From positions 1-15,077 of the forward strand of contig JANYAW010000403.1 in the NCBI GenBank assembly GCA_025361105.1: DNA of 15,077 bases. The letters are read 5' to 3'. A model generated the notes under the pieces. It ran no database searches and was not told where the DNA came from. It saw only the letters and a program-made list of their open reading frames with translations. Each line of letters opens with the position of its first letter. The first letter of the stretch is position 1. Shown piece after piece: positions 7,001 to 13,717 of the stretch. A program made the translations under genes and the position numbers. The stretch comes from Rhodocyclaceae bacterium (GTDB lineage Bacteria > Pseudomonadota > Gammaproteobacteria > Burkholderiales > Rhodocyclaceae).

Positions 7001-7099
7001 ATGGCGGTCTCGGTGATGGGTGGCTTGTTGGTCGCGACTTTGCTGACTTGTCTTTTCTTGCCCGCGCTATATGCCGCTTGGTATCGGGTGCGCGAGTAG
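4016..7099 (+). CDS. RND-family efflux pump, inner-membrane permease (HAE1/AcrB-like)
   Basis: A 1027-residue proton-driven exporter, close to the usual 1030-1050. TM1 is at about residues 13-31, followed by the first periplasmic porter loop to about 330. TM2-TM6 lie at about 335-485. The second periplasmic loop follows a TM7 at about 530-550, and TM8-TM12 lie at about 873-1020. The TM4 proton-relay pair is present as LLVDDAII (Asp403, Asp404). In TM10, where AcrB has Lys940, this protein has Arg939 in the context LRNSVILID. GxSxGRT-like loops and the second-half repeat (LGLIGVTLSLMVF) support the family. It is translationally coupled to the adaptor by an ATGA overlap. No outer-membrane factor follows directly; the TolC gene at 8330 is a candidate partner. 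Drugs, metals or metabolites are all possible substrates; HAE1 is favoured because of overall sequence character. Confidence 0.92.
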   Translation: MKHLNLSEWALNHRQFVLYLIIVLTLGGVLAYMQLGRSEDPDYVLKTMVVRTLWPGATAQEMEQQVSDKIERKLLETPWVDYVKSSSKPGESLVYVTLKDYTAPAAVPEIWYQVRKRVDDMRATLPAGVQGPFSNDEFGDVLIKIFALTGDGVEMPELRRQADRIARELRRVPDVKKIDMLGIQDEKIFIETRPDRLAAMGLAPLQVFDALQRQNAVTPAGFIEGNSDRIRLRVDGALDSAEKIREANIVIGGRVIRLGDIAEVTRGLSDPPTPRMRFMGKDAVGFGVVMLKGGNVLGLGNNVDAAMARIERDLPVGIDVHVVADQPKVVRVSFALFFRTLLEAIGIVLLVSFLSLGWRTGMVVALSIPLALAITFIGMSVADINLQRVSLGALVISLGLLVDDAIIAVEMMMVKIEQGWDRMRAATFAYTSTAFPMLTGTLITVAGFSPVYFAKSGSGEYTGSIFLVVGIALIVSWFVAVIFTPYLGYLILRPPKTPEHATVSELHTKDIYDKPFYRRFRALVVWCLHHRWLVIGITVATFIASLVLFDKAVPKQFFPSASRSELLLDVWLPQGASLAATTREVKRVEQLIEGDENIESWSSYIGTGLPRFFLSLDQQLVNDNFGQFLLLTKGLKERELIRAKLEKEFANPDGRWSNLRLRMTALENGPPVNYVVQFRVSGENVDQLRSEAEKVAAVMRAHPNLIDVNSDWNDRVKSVRVEIDQARARTLGVSSQDVALTLQGWLVGATVTQVRENDLLIDVVWRAGGGKAGTELRTLDRIPELDIVASNGRHVPLAQIAKLVPVQEEGLIWRRHRLPTITLRADVKGIQGPDASQQINAQLAEIRAALPPGFVIEMGGAIEESGKGSRSIQAVMPYMLLGVVTLLMMQLQSIGRTVIALLTAPLGLIGVTLSLMVFQIPFGFVANLGVIALMGMILRNSVILIDQIAQDEAEGKPLFNAIVDSTVRRFRPIVLTAAASILAMVPLVSQVFWGPMAVSVMGGLLVATLLTCLFLPALYAAWYRVRE

Positions 7100-7171
7100 A
7101 ATGATTTTTCGCCTGAAACTTCTGTTCGCGCCGCAAGCATCGGCGGCATTCACCTTCAATCGGAGTTGTGC

Positions 7172-7861
7172 ATGACTCATCCTGCTGCTTTTATGAGCGT
7201 CGAGAAAGCGCGCTTCAATATGGTCGAGCAACAAGTGCGCCCGGCCGGCATATTGAACCCTGACGTATTGGAATTATTTTCCCTCGTCAAGCGCGAGTGT
7301 TTTGTACCACCGGTCTACGCAGGCTTGGCCTTTGCCGATACCGAAGTGCCGTTGGGGCATGGGGCGAATATGTTTCTACCCTCGGTCGAGGCGCAAGCGC
7401 TGCAAGCTGTTGCCATGCGGCGACACGAGCGCGTGCTCGAAGTCGGCACCGGTTCTGGTTTCATGGCGGCGCTGCTCGGTGCGCATGCCGAACATGTCTG
7501 GAGCATAGAAATTATTCCCGAGTTGGCCGCACAATCACGACAAAATTTGCGCCGTGCGGGAGTCTCAAATGTCACTGTCGAACAAGGCAATGGCCTCGCC
7601 GGATTAGCGCAACAAGCGCCCTTCGATGTCATCATGATTTCTGGCGCAGTAGATGCTGTGCCGCAACTGTTGCTCGACCAACTCAAGGTTGGCGGGCGGT
7701 TGTTCGTTTTGACAGGGGACGCGCCAGCAATGCAGGCCAAATTGCTGACCTGCGTCGCCGATCCAAATGGGTTGGGCAAAACCGTGCGTACCGAAACTTT
7801 GTTTGAAACCGTGGCCGATGCGCTGGTTCCGCTACACGCCGAATCACATTTTGTGTTCTGA
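7172..7861 (+). CDS. Protein-L-isoaspartate O-methyltransferase-like protein
   Basis: A 229-residue class I SAM-dependent methyltransferase. Motif I is VLEVGTGSGF (88-97), the acidic SAM-ribose contact is SIEI (111-114), and motif II is FDVIMISGAV (151-160), followed by LKVGGRLFVL (171-180). An N-terminal helical part (MVEQQVRP, FVPPVY) is like Pcm. Canonical isoaspartate methyltransferases have a GQTISQP-like substrate loop before motif I; here the place holds GHGANMFLP (62-70). Isoaspartate repair is therefore uncertain and another carboxyl or small-molecule methylation is possible. CGGAG lies 6 bases before the ATG at 7172, which decides the start over the TTG at 7166 and the ATG at 7193. 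It is 2 bp upstream of the rhodanese gene, so the two are co-transcribed. Confidence 0.82.
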   Translation: MTHPAAFMSVEKARFNMVEQQVRPAGILNPDVLELFSLVKRECFVPPVYAGLAFADTEVPLGHGANMFLPSVEAQALQAVAMRRHERVLEVGTGSGFMAALLGAHAEHVWSIEIIPELAAQSRQNLRRAGVSNVTVEQGNGLAGLAQQAPFDVIMISGAVDAVPQLLLDQLKVGGRLFVLTGDAPAMQAKLLTCVADPNGLGKTVRTETLFETVADALVPLHAESHFVF

Positions 7862-7863
7862 CA

Positions 7864-8187
7864 ATGGAACAAATCTCCGCAACCATGCTCAATGCTTGGC
7901 TAACCGACGCGACGCGCACCAAGCCGGTGATGGTCGATGTGCGCGAGCCGTGGGAGCTTGAGCGCTGCCGTATCGAAGGCGCGCAATCGATACCTTTGTC
8001 CAGCTTGCCACTGCAAATGAATTCGCTAGCCCGCGAGGCCGATACGGTGATGATTTGTCATCACGGTGCGCGCAGTTTTCAAGCCGGAATGTTTCTTGAA
8101 CAACAGGGTTTTTCGCACATCATCAATTTGCAAGGTGGCGTGGCGGCATGGGCGCGTGATGTTGATCCGGCGATGCCAACTTATTGA
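7864..8187 (+). CDS. Single-domain rhodanese-like sulfurtransferase
   Basis: A 107-residue cytoplasmic rhodanese domain. The N-terminal VDVREPWE (24-31) with a nearby RIEGAQSIPL (36-45) is the CH2A/CH2B region. The active-site loop is CHHGARS (65-71) with nucleophile Cys65, and the C-terminal LQGGVAAW (89-96) completes the fold. A six-residue loop of C-x-x-G-x-R type fits sulfur transfer (thiosulfate or protein persulfide) rather than phosphatase activity. The ATG begins 2 bases after the stop of the methyltransferase gene, indicating one transcript. The sulfur acceptor is unknown. Confidence 0.9.
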   Translation: MEQISATMLNAWLTDATRTKPVMVDVREPWELERCRIEGAQSIPLSSLPLQMNSLAREADTVMICHHGARSFQAGMFLEQQGFSHIINLQGGVAAWARDVDPAMPTY

Positions 8188-8329
8188 AACAATTGACGGC
8201 AAAGCCATTCGACCTGCGTAATCTCCTTTTCATCCTCAGTTATCCACTGTTCATCCTGCCCAAGTTGCATGACATTTGACTAAGCCCTAAATTCTTACTG
8301 TTCCCATAATCCCCCACGCGGAGTTCGCG

Positions 8330-9670
8330 ATGAAACGTAATAAATCCTTCCTATTTTCGAGTGTTATTGCTGCGGCATTGACCGCTGGTCTAGCGCAAGT
8401 TGCCACTGCCGCCGATTTGGTTTCGGTGTATCGCGAGGCGATCAACTACGATGCGCAATTTGCCGGTGCGCGCGCCAGCCTGGAAGCTGGACGCGAAAAA
8501 TTACCGCAAGGCCGCGCAGGTTTGCTGCCTTTGATCGTTGCTGGTGCGTCTACCACCTGGAACGATGCAGATATCCAACTGCGTGCCCCCGTGCCGGTCG
8601 CCTCGAGTGCTTACAACACGAACGGATGGTCGGTTAGCCTGACGCAACCCTTGTTCCGTTGGCAAAATTGGGTGAGCTATAACCAAGCCGAGCTGGCCGT
8701 AGGCTTGGCTGAGACGCAATTTGTGCTGGCCAAGCAGGATTTAATCCTGCGTGTTGCCACCGCCTACTTTGATGCCTTGCTGGCCGAGGACACGCTCGCC
8801 ACTGCGCAAGCACAGCGTGTTGCGATCGCTGAAACACTTGAATCCGCCAAGCGAAATTTTGAAGTCGGCACCGCAACGATCACCGATACCCATGAAGCGC
8901 AGGCACGCTTTGATTTGGCTACCGCGCAATTAATCGGTGCGCAAAACGATTTGGACGTCAAGCGTTATGCCTTGCAAGTTCTAGTTGGCAAAGATGTACC
9001 AAGTTTGAAGCGCTTAGGCAGCGGCGTGGCCTTGTCGCGACCACAGCCGGAGAACATCGACAAATGGGTAGAGATGGCGCAAACCGGTGGTTTGGGCGTG
9101 CAAATTTCCGCCGCCAGCCTTGAGATTGCCGATCGAGAAATTGACCGTCAGCGCTCCGGCCATTTGCCCACGCTGGATTTGGTCGCCACCCGTAGTAATA
9201 GCGGCCAAGGGCGCAACTTGTCGGTACCTACCGGCGTTGATACGGATGCCACCACGGTAGGTTTGCAACTATCGATACCGCTGTTTGCGGGTGGTGCGAC
9301 AGCCTCAAGAGATCGCGAAGCCGTTGCCTTAAAAGACAAAGCAGTCGCTGATTTGGACAATGCACGCCGCTCGGCTGCACAAGGTGCGCGCACGGCGTTT
9401 CTGGGCGTGACTTCCGGCTTATCGCAAGTCAAGGCATTTGAGGCGGCGCTGACTTCATCGCAATCAGCACTGGATTCCAACAAGCTTGGTTACGAAGTGG
9501 GTGTGCGCATCAATATCGATGTGCTCAACGCGCAATCACAGCTTTATGACACACGGCAAAAATTGGCCAAGGCACGGCTTGATACCTTGCTGGCCTTGTT
9601 AAAACTCAAAGCCGCAGCCGGTGGATTGGGCGAGGCCGATCTCGCTTCGGTGAATTTGTTGTTGGAGTAA
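8330..9670 (+). CDS. tolC: TolC-family outer-membrane channel protein
   Basis: A 446-residue outer-membrane efflux/secretion channel. The signal peptide has a Lys/Arg start, a hydrophobic core and a likely cut near residue 28 (QVATAAD). Two internally similar OEP halves follow, each with long alternating helices rich in Ala and Gln that form the periplasmic tunnel. Typical segments are RAGLLPLI, SLTQPLFRW and SIPLFAGG (the strand that begins the second beta-barrel pair), and LDVLN-like sequence (IDVLNAQSQLYD). GGAG lies 6 bases before the ATG. The 142-bp gap before it has a TTGACT (8276-8281) but no well-placed -10, so I do not call a promoter. It could serve the RND pump upstream or a type I secretion system. 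The stop is 3 bp from the stop of convergent waaA. Confidence 0.9.
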   Translation: MKRNKSFLFSSVIAAALTAGLAQVATAADLVSVYREAINYDAQFAGARASLEAGREKLPQGRAGLLPLIVAGASTTWNDADIQLRAPVPVASSAYNTNGWSVSLTQPLFRWQNWVSYNQAELAVGLAETQFVLAKQDLILRVATAYFDALLAEDTLATAQAQRVAIAETLESAKRNFEVGTATITDTHEAQARFDLATAQLIGAQNDLDVKRYALQVLVGKDVPSLKRLGSGVALSRPQPENIDKWVEMAQTGGLGVQISAASLEIADREIDRQRSGHLPTLDLVATRSNSGQGRNLSVPTGVDTDATTVGLQLSIPLFAGGATASRDREAVALKDKAVADLDNARRSAAQGARTAFLGVTSGLSQVKAFEAALTSSQSALDSNKLGYEVGVRINIDVLNAQSQLYDTRQKLAKARLDTLLALLKLKAAAGGLGEADLASVNLLLE

Positions 9671-9673
9671 AGG

Positions 9674-10948
9674 CTATCCATTCACAGCGCGAATGATGAG
9701 TTCCATCGTCCGCGCCGTGGCACCGCGATGATATTGAGTGAAGCGCAATCCGGCTTGTGACATGCGGGCAAGCACTGCTGCATCGTGCAGAAGTGCTAGT
9801 GTTTTTTGCACCAAATCATCCGCATCAGCAATCGCCAGCGCAGCACCATAGGCTTGCGCCTCAAACGCTGCCTCGGCAAAATTGTAGGTCGACGGCCCGA
9901 GCAACACCGGCGTGCCAACGGCACAAGCTTCAATCAAATTCTGGCTACCAAAATCGAGCAAGCTGCCGCCAATGAAGGCGACATCAGCGAGTGTGTGCCA
10001 AGCGAACATTTCGCCCATTGAGTCACCCAGCAGCACGTCAGTTTTCGCCTCAATGACGGTGTTATCGCTGCGTCGTTGCGTGCACAAATCCTTCGCTTGA
10101 ATCAGTGCCGCAACATCGTTGAAACGCTGCGGATGGCGTGGAACGATGATGAGCAACGGCGTGTCGTCAGCACCAACTGGCACGTTGCGCATCCATGCAT
10201 CCAACAACAAGGCTTCCTCACCCTCGCGCGTACTCGCCGCCAGAAATACTTTGCGTTGCCCGATTTGCGTGCGGAAATTTTTGCCTAACGCAATTTGATT
10301 TTCCGGCGCATCGATATCGAATTTGATATTTCCGACAACACTAGGCGAGTGCGCACCAAGCGTCTTTAATCGATCAGCGTCGCCTTGCGATTGCGCCGCG
10401 ATGGCGCGCAATCCCTGCAATGTTTCTTTCGCCAGCGTCGGAAGTTTCGCGTACCCCGCCGCTGATTTTTCCGACAAACGCGCGTTCACCAACATCAACG
10501 GCACATCACGGGTTTTGCAGGCAGCAACCAAGTTCGGCCACAATTCCGTTTCCATCACTAGGCCAAATCGCGGTGAGTAATGCCGCAAGAAACGCCGCAT
10601 TGCCCTCGGCGTGTCATAGGGCAAATAGCAGCTTGCAATCGAATCACCGAACAATTCCTGCGACGTGGCACGCCCGGTGGGTGTCATGTGCGTAATCAAA
10701 ATCTGATGATCGGGAAAGCGCTCGCGCAGCGCAGAAATCAGCGGTTGCGCTGCACGCGTCTCGCCGACGGAAACCGCATGCAGCCAAATCAGTGATTCAT
10801 TTGCGCGGCGCGGGAGATGGCCGAAAAAGCCAAATCGTTCGCGCCAATGCTGCAAATATTCTGGCTGTTTGCGTGCCCGCCATAGCAAATAAATCACCGC
10901 CACCGGTAGCAGCAATACGACGCACACGCTGTAAATAAATCGCGCCAT
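9674..10948 (-). CDS. waaA: 3-deoxy-D-manno-octulosonic acid (Kdo) transferase
   Basis: A 424-residue GT30 enzyme that adds Kdo from CMP-Kdo to the lipid A precursor at the inner face of the cytoplasmic membrane. An N-terminal membrane anchor (about 4-23) is followed by the donor-independent half with the catalytic HAVSVGE (57-63, general base Glu63), the motifs THMTPTGR (86-93) and METELWPN (132-139), and a C-terminal half with IIVPRHPQR, FIGGSLLDFGSQN and EACAVGTPVLLGP, as expected for the CMP-Kdo site. The ATG at 10948 is favoured over the TTG at 10951; it shares one base with the waaC stop (TGATG), so the two are translationally coupled. Whether one or two Kdo residues are added cannot be told from the sequence. 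Confidence 0.95.
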   Translation of the reverse strand: MARFIYSVCVVLLLPVAVIYLLWRARKQPEYLQHWRERFGFFGHLPRRANESLIWLHAVSVGETRAAQPLISALRERFPDHQILITHMTPTGRATSQELFGDSIASCYLPYDTPRAMRRFLRHYSPRFGLVMETELWPNLVAACKTRDVPLMLVNARLSEKSAAGYAKLPTLAKETLQGLRAIAAQSQGDADRLKTLGAHSPSVVGNIKFDIDAPENQIALGKNFRTQIGQRKVFLAASTREGEEALLLDAWMRNVPVGADDTPLLIIVPRHPQRFNDVAALIQAKDLCTQRRSDNTVIEAKTDVLLGDSMGEMFAWHTLADVAFIGGSLLDFGSQNLIEACAVGTPVLLGPSTYNFAEAAFEAQAYGAALAIADADDLVQKTLALLHDAAVLARMSQAGLRFTQYHRGATARTMELIIRAVNG

Positions 10949-11913
10949 CAACGAGGAACCGTCAGAGGAACACCCGGCAAACCGTCGGCCGCCGAAATCA
11001 CCTCAATCGCACTCGGCGCGTGAGTGCTTGAACCCAAATTAACAAACGGTGTCGCAGCCAGAACGCCAGTGAGCGTCGGCTCAGACGAGCAATAAATCGC
11101 CACTGTCGGGCGACCCAGCGCAGCGGCTAGATGCACTAAACCTGTGTCGACGCCGATGACGATTTGGGCGCCAGAAAGCACGTGCGCGAGCGCTGTCAAA
11201 CTTTGCGCAGGTAGCGCAATCGCATTGGGAATTTGCCGCGCCAAACGCGTTGCCCGTTCGCGTTCGATTGCACTACCGCCGGGCAATTGGCAGACCAGTC
11301 CGCGCGCATTCAAATGACAACCCAACGCCACCCAATGTGCTTCTGGCCACAGTTTGTCATCGCGAGATGTCGCCGTTAGCAGCACTGCAGTAGTGTGCGT
11401 TTCATTGATAACTGATGGCCGCGCGATGCCGTAATTCAGTGGCTCACTGACCACGCTACCAAGCGCCTGTGCTACCAAAGCGCGATTGCGCTCAACCGCA
11501 TGCAGTGTGGTCGCCACCTCAAACCGCCTGTCATAAGCTGCCGCCGCCAAACCTTCGCGCGCGGATGCCGTGTTGTAGCCGCAGCGCATACCGCGCGCAC
11601 AAAAAGTAAATAACGCGCTCTTCAACAAGCCCTGCGTGTCGATGGCATAGTCGTAATTTTCGTGGCGCAGGACGCGATGAAATTCGTACATCTCAGACCA
11701 GGTGTCGCCAGCAAAAAGCGCCTTGCGCCAGCGCCGCAGCGCGACCGGAATCACGCGCTGGACACCAGGATGAAGGCGCGGAATATCCGCAAAATTCTCC
11801 TCCACCACCCAATCTATTTGCGCGTCAGGAAATCGCGTGACAATGTCGCTAACGACCGGCAAATTGTGAATCACATCGCCCATGGACGAGGTTTTGATGA
11901 GGAGAATGCGCAT
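10948..11913 (-). CDS. waaC: Lipopolysaccharide heptosyltransferase I
   Basis: A 321-residue GT9 enzyme that transfers the first heptose to Kdo in the LPS inner core, in the cytoplasm. The N-terminus MRILLIKTSSMGDVIHNLP carries the catalytic-base position Asp13, as in the E. coli enzyme. The acceptor domain has DWVVEENFADIPRLHPGV. The C-terminal domain has LLTATSRDDKLWP and the nucleotide-sugar signature GVDTGLVHLAAALGRPTVAIY (17-residue core). The start at 11913 was chosen because homologues begin MRxLLIKTSSMGD; the extension to 11994 has no family support. Its upstream Shine-Dalgarno sequence is weak. It is divergent from a GT2 gene with a 134-bp gap, and waaA follows as a coupled gene. Confidence 0.95.
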   Translation of the reverse strand: MRILLIKTSSMGDVIHNLPVVSDIVTRFPDAQIDWVVEENFADIPRLHPGVQRVIPVALRRWRKALFAGDTWSEMYEFHRVLRHENYDYAIDTQGLLKSALFTFCARGMRCGYNTASAREGLAAAAYDRRFEVATTLHAVERNRALVAQALGSVVSEPLNYGIARPSVINETHTTAVLLTATSRDDKLWPEAHWVALGCHLNARGLVCQLPGGSAIERERATRLARQIPNAIALPAQSLTALAHVLSGAQIVIGVDTGLVHLAAALGRPTVAIYCSSEPTLTGVLAATPFVNLGSSTHAPSAIEVISAADGLPGVPLTVPR

Positions 11914-12047
11914 GGCGGCGATTATCCAAGAATTACGCACGCTATGCGCCGCAACCAAATCGTGTGCCGAGCGCGATAATCGGGCGGTGACCACTTCAGA
12001 CGTGCTTCATTGTCAGCTTTGGCTTGCATATTTTTCAGGAGCGCCAA

Positions 12048-12839
12048 ATGGCCGCATTGATTGAACCAGCAGCGCGCTGTATTTCTGCTGTCATCATCAC
12101 CAAAAATGCCGCGAGTGAACTTGCCGCATGCTTGGCCAGCGTGGCATTTTGCGACGAGATTTTGGTCGTCGATTCGGGCAGTGAAGATGCGACGGTTGAG
12201 TTGGCTACAAGCCTCGGCGTGAGAGTGATACAAACGCATTGGCGTGGGTTCGGGCCGCAAAAACAATTTGCGGTCGAGCAGGCGACGCACGACTGGGTGT
12301 TGTGTTTGGATGCCGATGAGCGGGTGAGTGCGCAGCTTGCTAACGAAGTCGCTAACGGTGTGTCACCAGCACCAACTGGCGAATCTGCTGTGGCGCGAAC
12401 GACCGCCTATCGTTTTGCTCGTTGCAATCGTTTCATGGGTAAATATTTGCGTCACGGCGAAGGTTATCCCGACTGGAGTTTGCGATTGTTTGATCGTCGC
12501 GCGGCGGTTTGGTCGGATGATGTAGTGCATGAAAAAGTCGTCGTCAATCGCGGCGAGATTGGTACCTTGGCGGGCGATTTGTTGCATGAATCGGCCGAGT
12601 CCTTGGATAATTATTTAGCCAAACAAAATCGATACAGCACGCTGGCGGCTGAGATCGCTTTGGCGCAGGGCAAGCGAGCGAGTGTTGCGCAACTTTTGTT
12701 TTCGCCGGCGGTTCGCTTCATCAAATTTTATTTCTTCCGGCTTGGGTTTCTCGACGGCGTTGCCGGATTGGTGCACATCCTGATTGGTTGCCTTGCCAGC
12801 TTTGCCAAATACGCCAAGATGCTCGCGGCGCAAAAATAA
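12048..12839 (+). CDS. waaE: Family 2 glycosyltransferase, WaaE/KdtX-like (LPS core)
   Basis: A 263-residue GT-A fold glycosyltransferase. ISAVIITKNA (12-21) starts the nucleotide-binding fold. LVVDSGSEDAT (39-49) binds the sugar nucleotide, WRGFGPQKQ (65-73) is typical of the WaaE/KdtX branch, and LDADERV (87-93) supplies the metal-binding DxD. A WSLRLFDRR and VHEKVVV segment and a hydrophobic C-terminal stretch (GVAGLVHILIGCLASFAKY) suggest membrane association. The branch includes inner-core beta-1,4-glucosyltransferases, but the actual sugar here is unknown, so the symbol is tentative. CAGGAG lies 6 bases before the ATG at 12048. Its neighbours waaC and waaA support an LPS role. apaH starts 5 bp after its stop. 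Confidence 0.82.
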   Translation: MAALIEPAARCISAVIITKNAASELAACLASVAFCDEILVVDSGSEDATVELATSLGVRVIQTHWRGFGPQKQFAVEQATHDWVLCLDADERVSAQLANEVANGVSPAPTGESAVARTTAYRFARCNRFMGKYLRHGEGYPDWSLRLFDRRAAVWSDDVVHEKVVVNRGEIGTLAGDLLHESAESLDNYLAKQNRYSTLAAEIALAQGKRASVAQLLFSPAVRFIKFYFFRLGFLDGVAGLVHILIGCLASFAKYAKMLAAQK

Positions 12840-12844
12840 TTGCT

Positions 12845-13681
12845 ATGGCCACTTACGCAATCGGTGATGTGCAAGGCTGTTTCGATGCCTTGCAATCCTT
12901 GCTTGATCATATCGAATTTGATAGGCGCAACGACCGTTTGTGGTTTGTCGGTGATCTGGTTAATCGTGGTCCGCAATCGCTCGAAGTGTTGCGCTATGTA
13001 CAGTCGCTCGGTGACATTGCCATCGTGGTTTTGGGCAATCACGATTTGCATTTGTTGATGCAGTCCGAAGGTTTTGGCAAAGCCAATCGCGAAGACACGC
13101 TGGCAGAAATTCTTGCCGCGCCTGACCGCGTCGAGTTGCTGTTATGGTTACGCAGCCAGCCGCTCTTTCACTGTGAAGGTGGATGGGCGATGGTGCATGC
13201 CGGGCTGTTGCCAAGTTGGTCTTTGGCACAAGCGCAGGACTTGTCAGATGAGGTTTCGGTCGCGTTGCGCGCGCCGAATTATCAAGAATTCATGGGCCAG
13301 ATGTGGGGCTCGGAACCTGCGGCATGGTCGGACGATTTGTCCGGCTGGGATAGGCTGCGGGTGATTGTGAACGCCATGACGCGGATGCGGTATGTAACAC
13401 ATGACGGAGCGATGGAATTTCGCGCAGCGGGCAGCAAAGCGCCGCCCGCGCAAGGGCCGGAAAACTGCACGCCATGGTTCGACGCGGCGCATCGTGTTAG
13501 CGCTAATGCACCTGTTGTTTGTGGCCATTGGTCAGCGCTGGGCTTGGTAATGCGACCAAATTTGGCGGCTATCGACACGGGTTGTTTGTGGGGCGGTTCA
13601 CTCACCGCATTGCGCCTGGACGACCGACGAGTTTTTTGCCAGCCTTGCCGGCAATATGTGGTGCCGCATGGGTGGGATTAG
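12845..13681 (+). CDS. apaH: Bis(5'-nucleosyl)-tetraphosphatase, symmetrical
   Basis: A 278-residue cytoplasmic hydrolase that splits diadenosine tetraphosphate into two ADP. It can also remove Np4 caps from RNA in related species. The metallophosphoesterase motifs are all present: GDVQG (7-11), GDLVNRG (36-42), GNHD (64-67) and the later MVHAG loop. Length and start (MATYAIGDVQG) match the family; the earlier frame extension to 12788 overlaps the glycosyltransferase and is discarded. It follows the GT2 gene by 5 bp with only a weak ribosome binding site, suggesting co-transcription or coupling. It is convergent with the TPR-glycosyltransferase gene, 36 bp apart, with no clear terminator between them. 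Confidence 0.95.
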   Translation: MATYAIGDVQGCFDALQSLLDHIEFDRRNDRLWFVGDLVNRGPQSLEVLRYVQSLGDIAIVVLGNHDLHLLMQSEGFGKANREDTLAEILAAPDRVELLLWLRSQPLFHCEGGWAMVHAGLLPSWSLAQAQDLSDEVSVALRAPNYQEFMGQMWGSEPAAWSDDLSGWDRLRVIVNAMTRMRYVTHDGAMEFRAAGSKAPPAQGPENCTPWFDAAHRVSANAPVVCGHWSALGLVMRPNLAAIDTGCLWGGSLTALRLDDRRVFCQPCRQYVVPHGWD

Positions 13682-13717
13682 GGCGTAGCAGTATCAGGAC
13701 ACATCAGTTGGTGCTGG

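Noticed and set aside
7129..7145. Possible terminator hairpin (CGCCG / CGGCG) after the RND gene
   Set aside because: The stem is only 5 bp with a 7-base loop and is not followed by a T run, so it is not supported as a terminator.
8276..8310. Possible tolC promoter (TTGACT with CATAAT)
   Set aside because: The spacing of 23 bp is too long, and the better-placed hexamers do not match a -10 element.
11914..11994. N-terminal extension of waaC
   Set aside because: The extra residues have no heptosyltransferase similarity; the family starts at MRILLIKTSSMGD.
12788..12844. N-terminal extension of apaH
   Set aside because: It overlaps the end of the glycosyltransferase gene, and ApaH proteins start just before the GDVQG motif.
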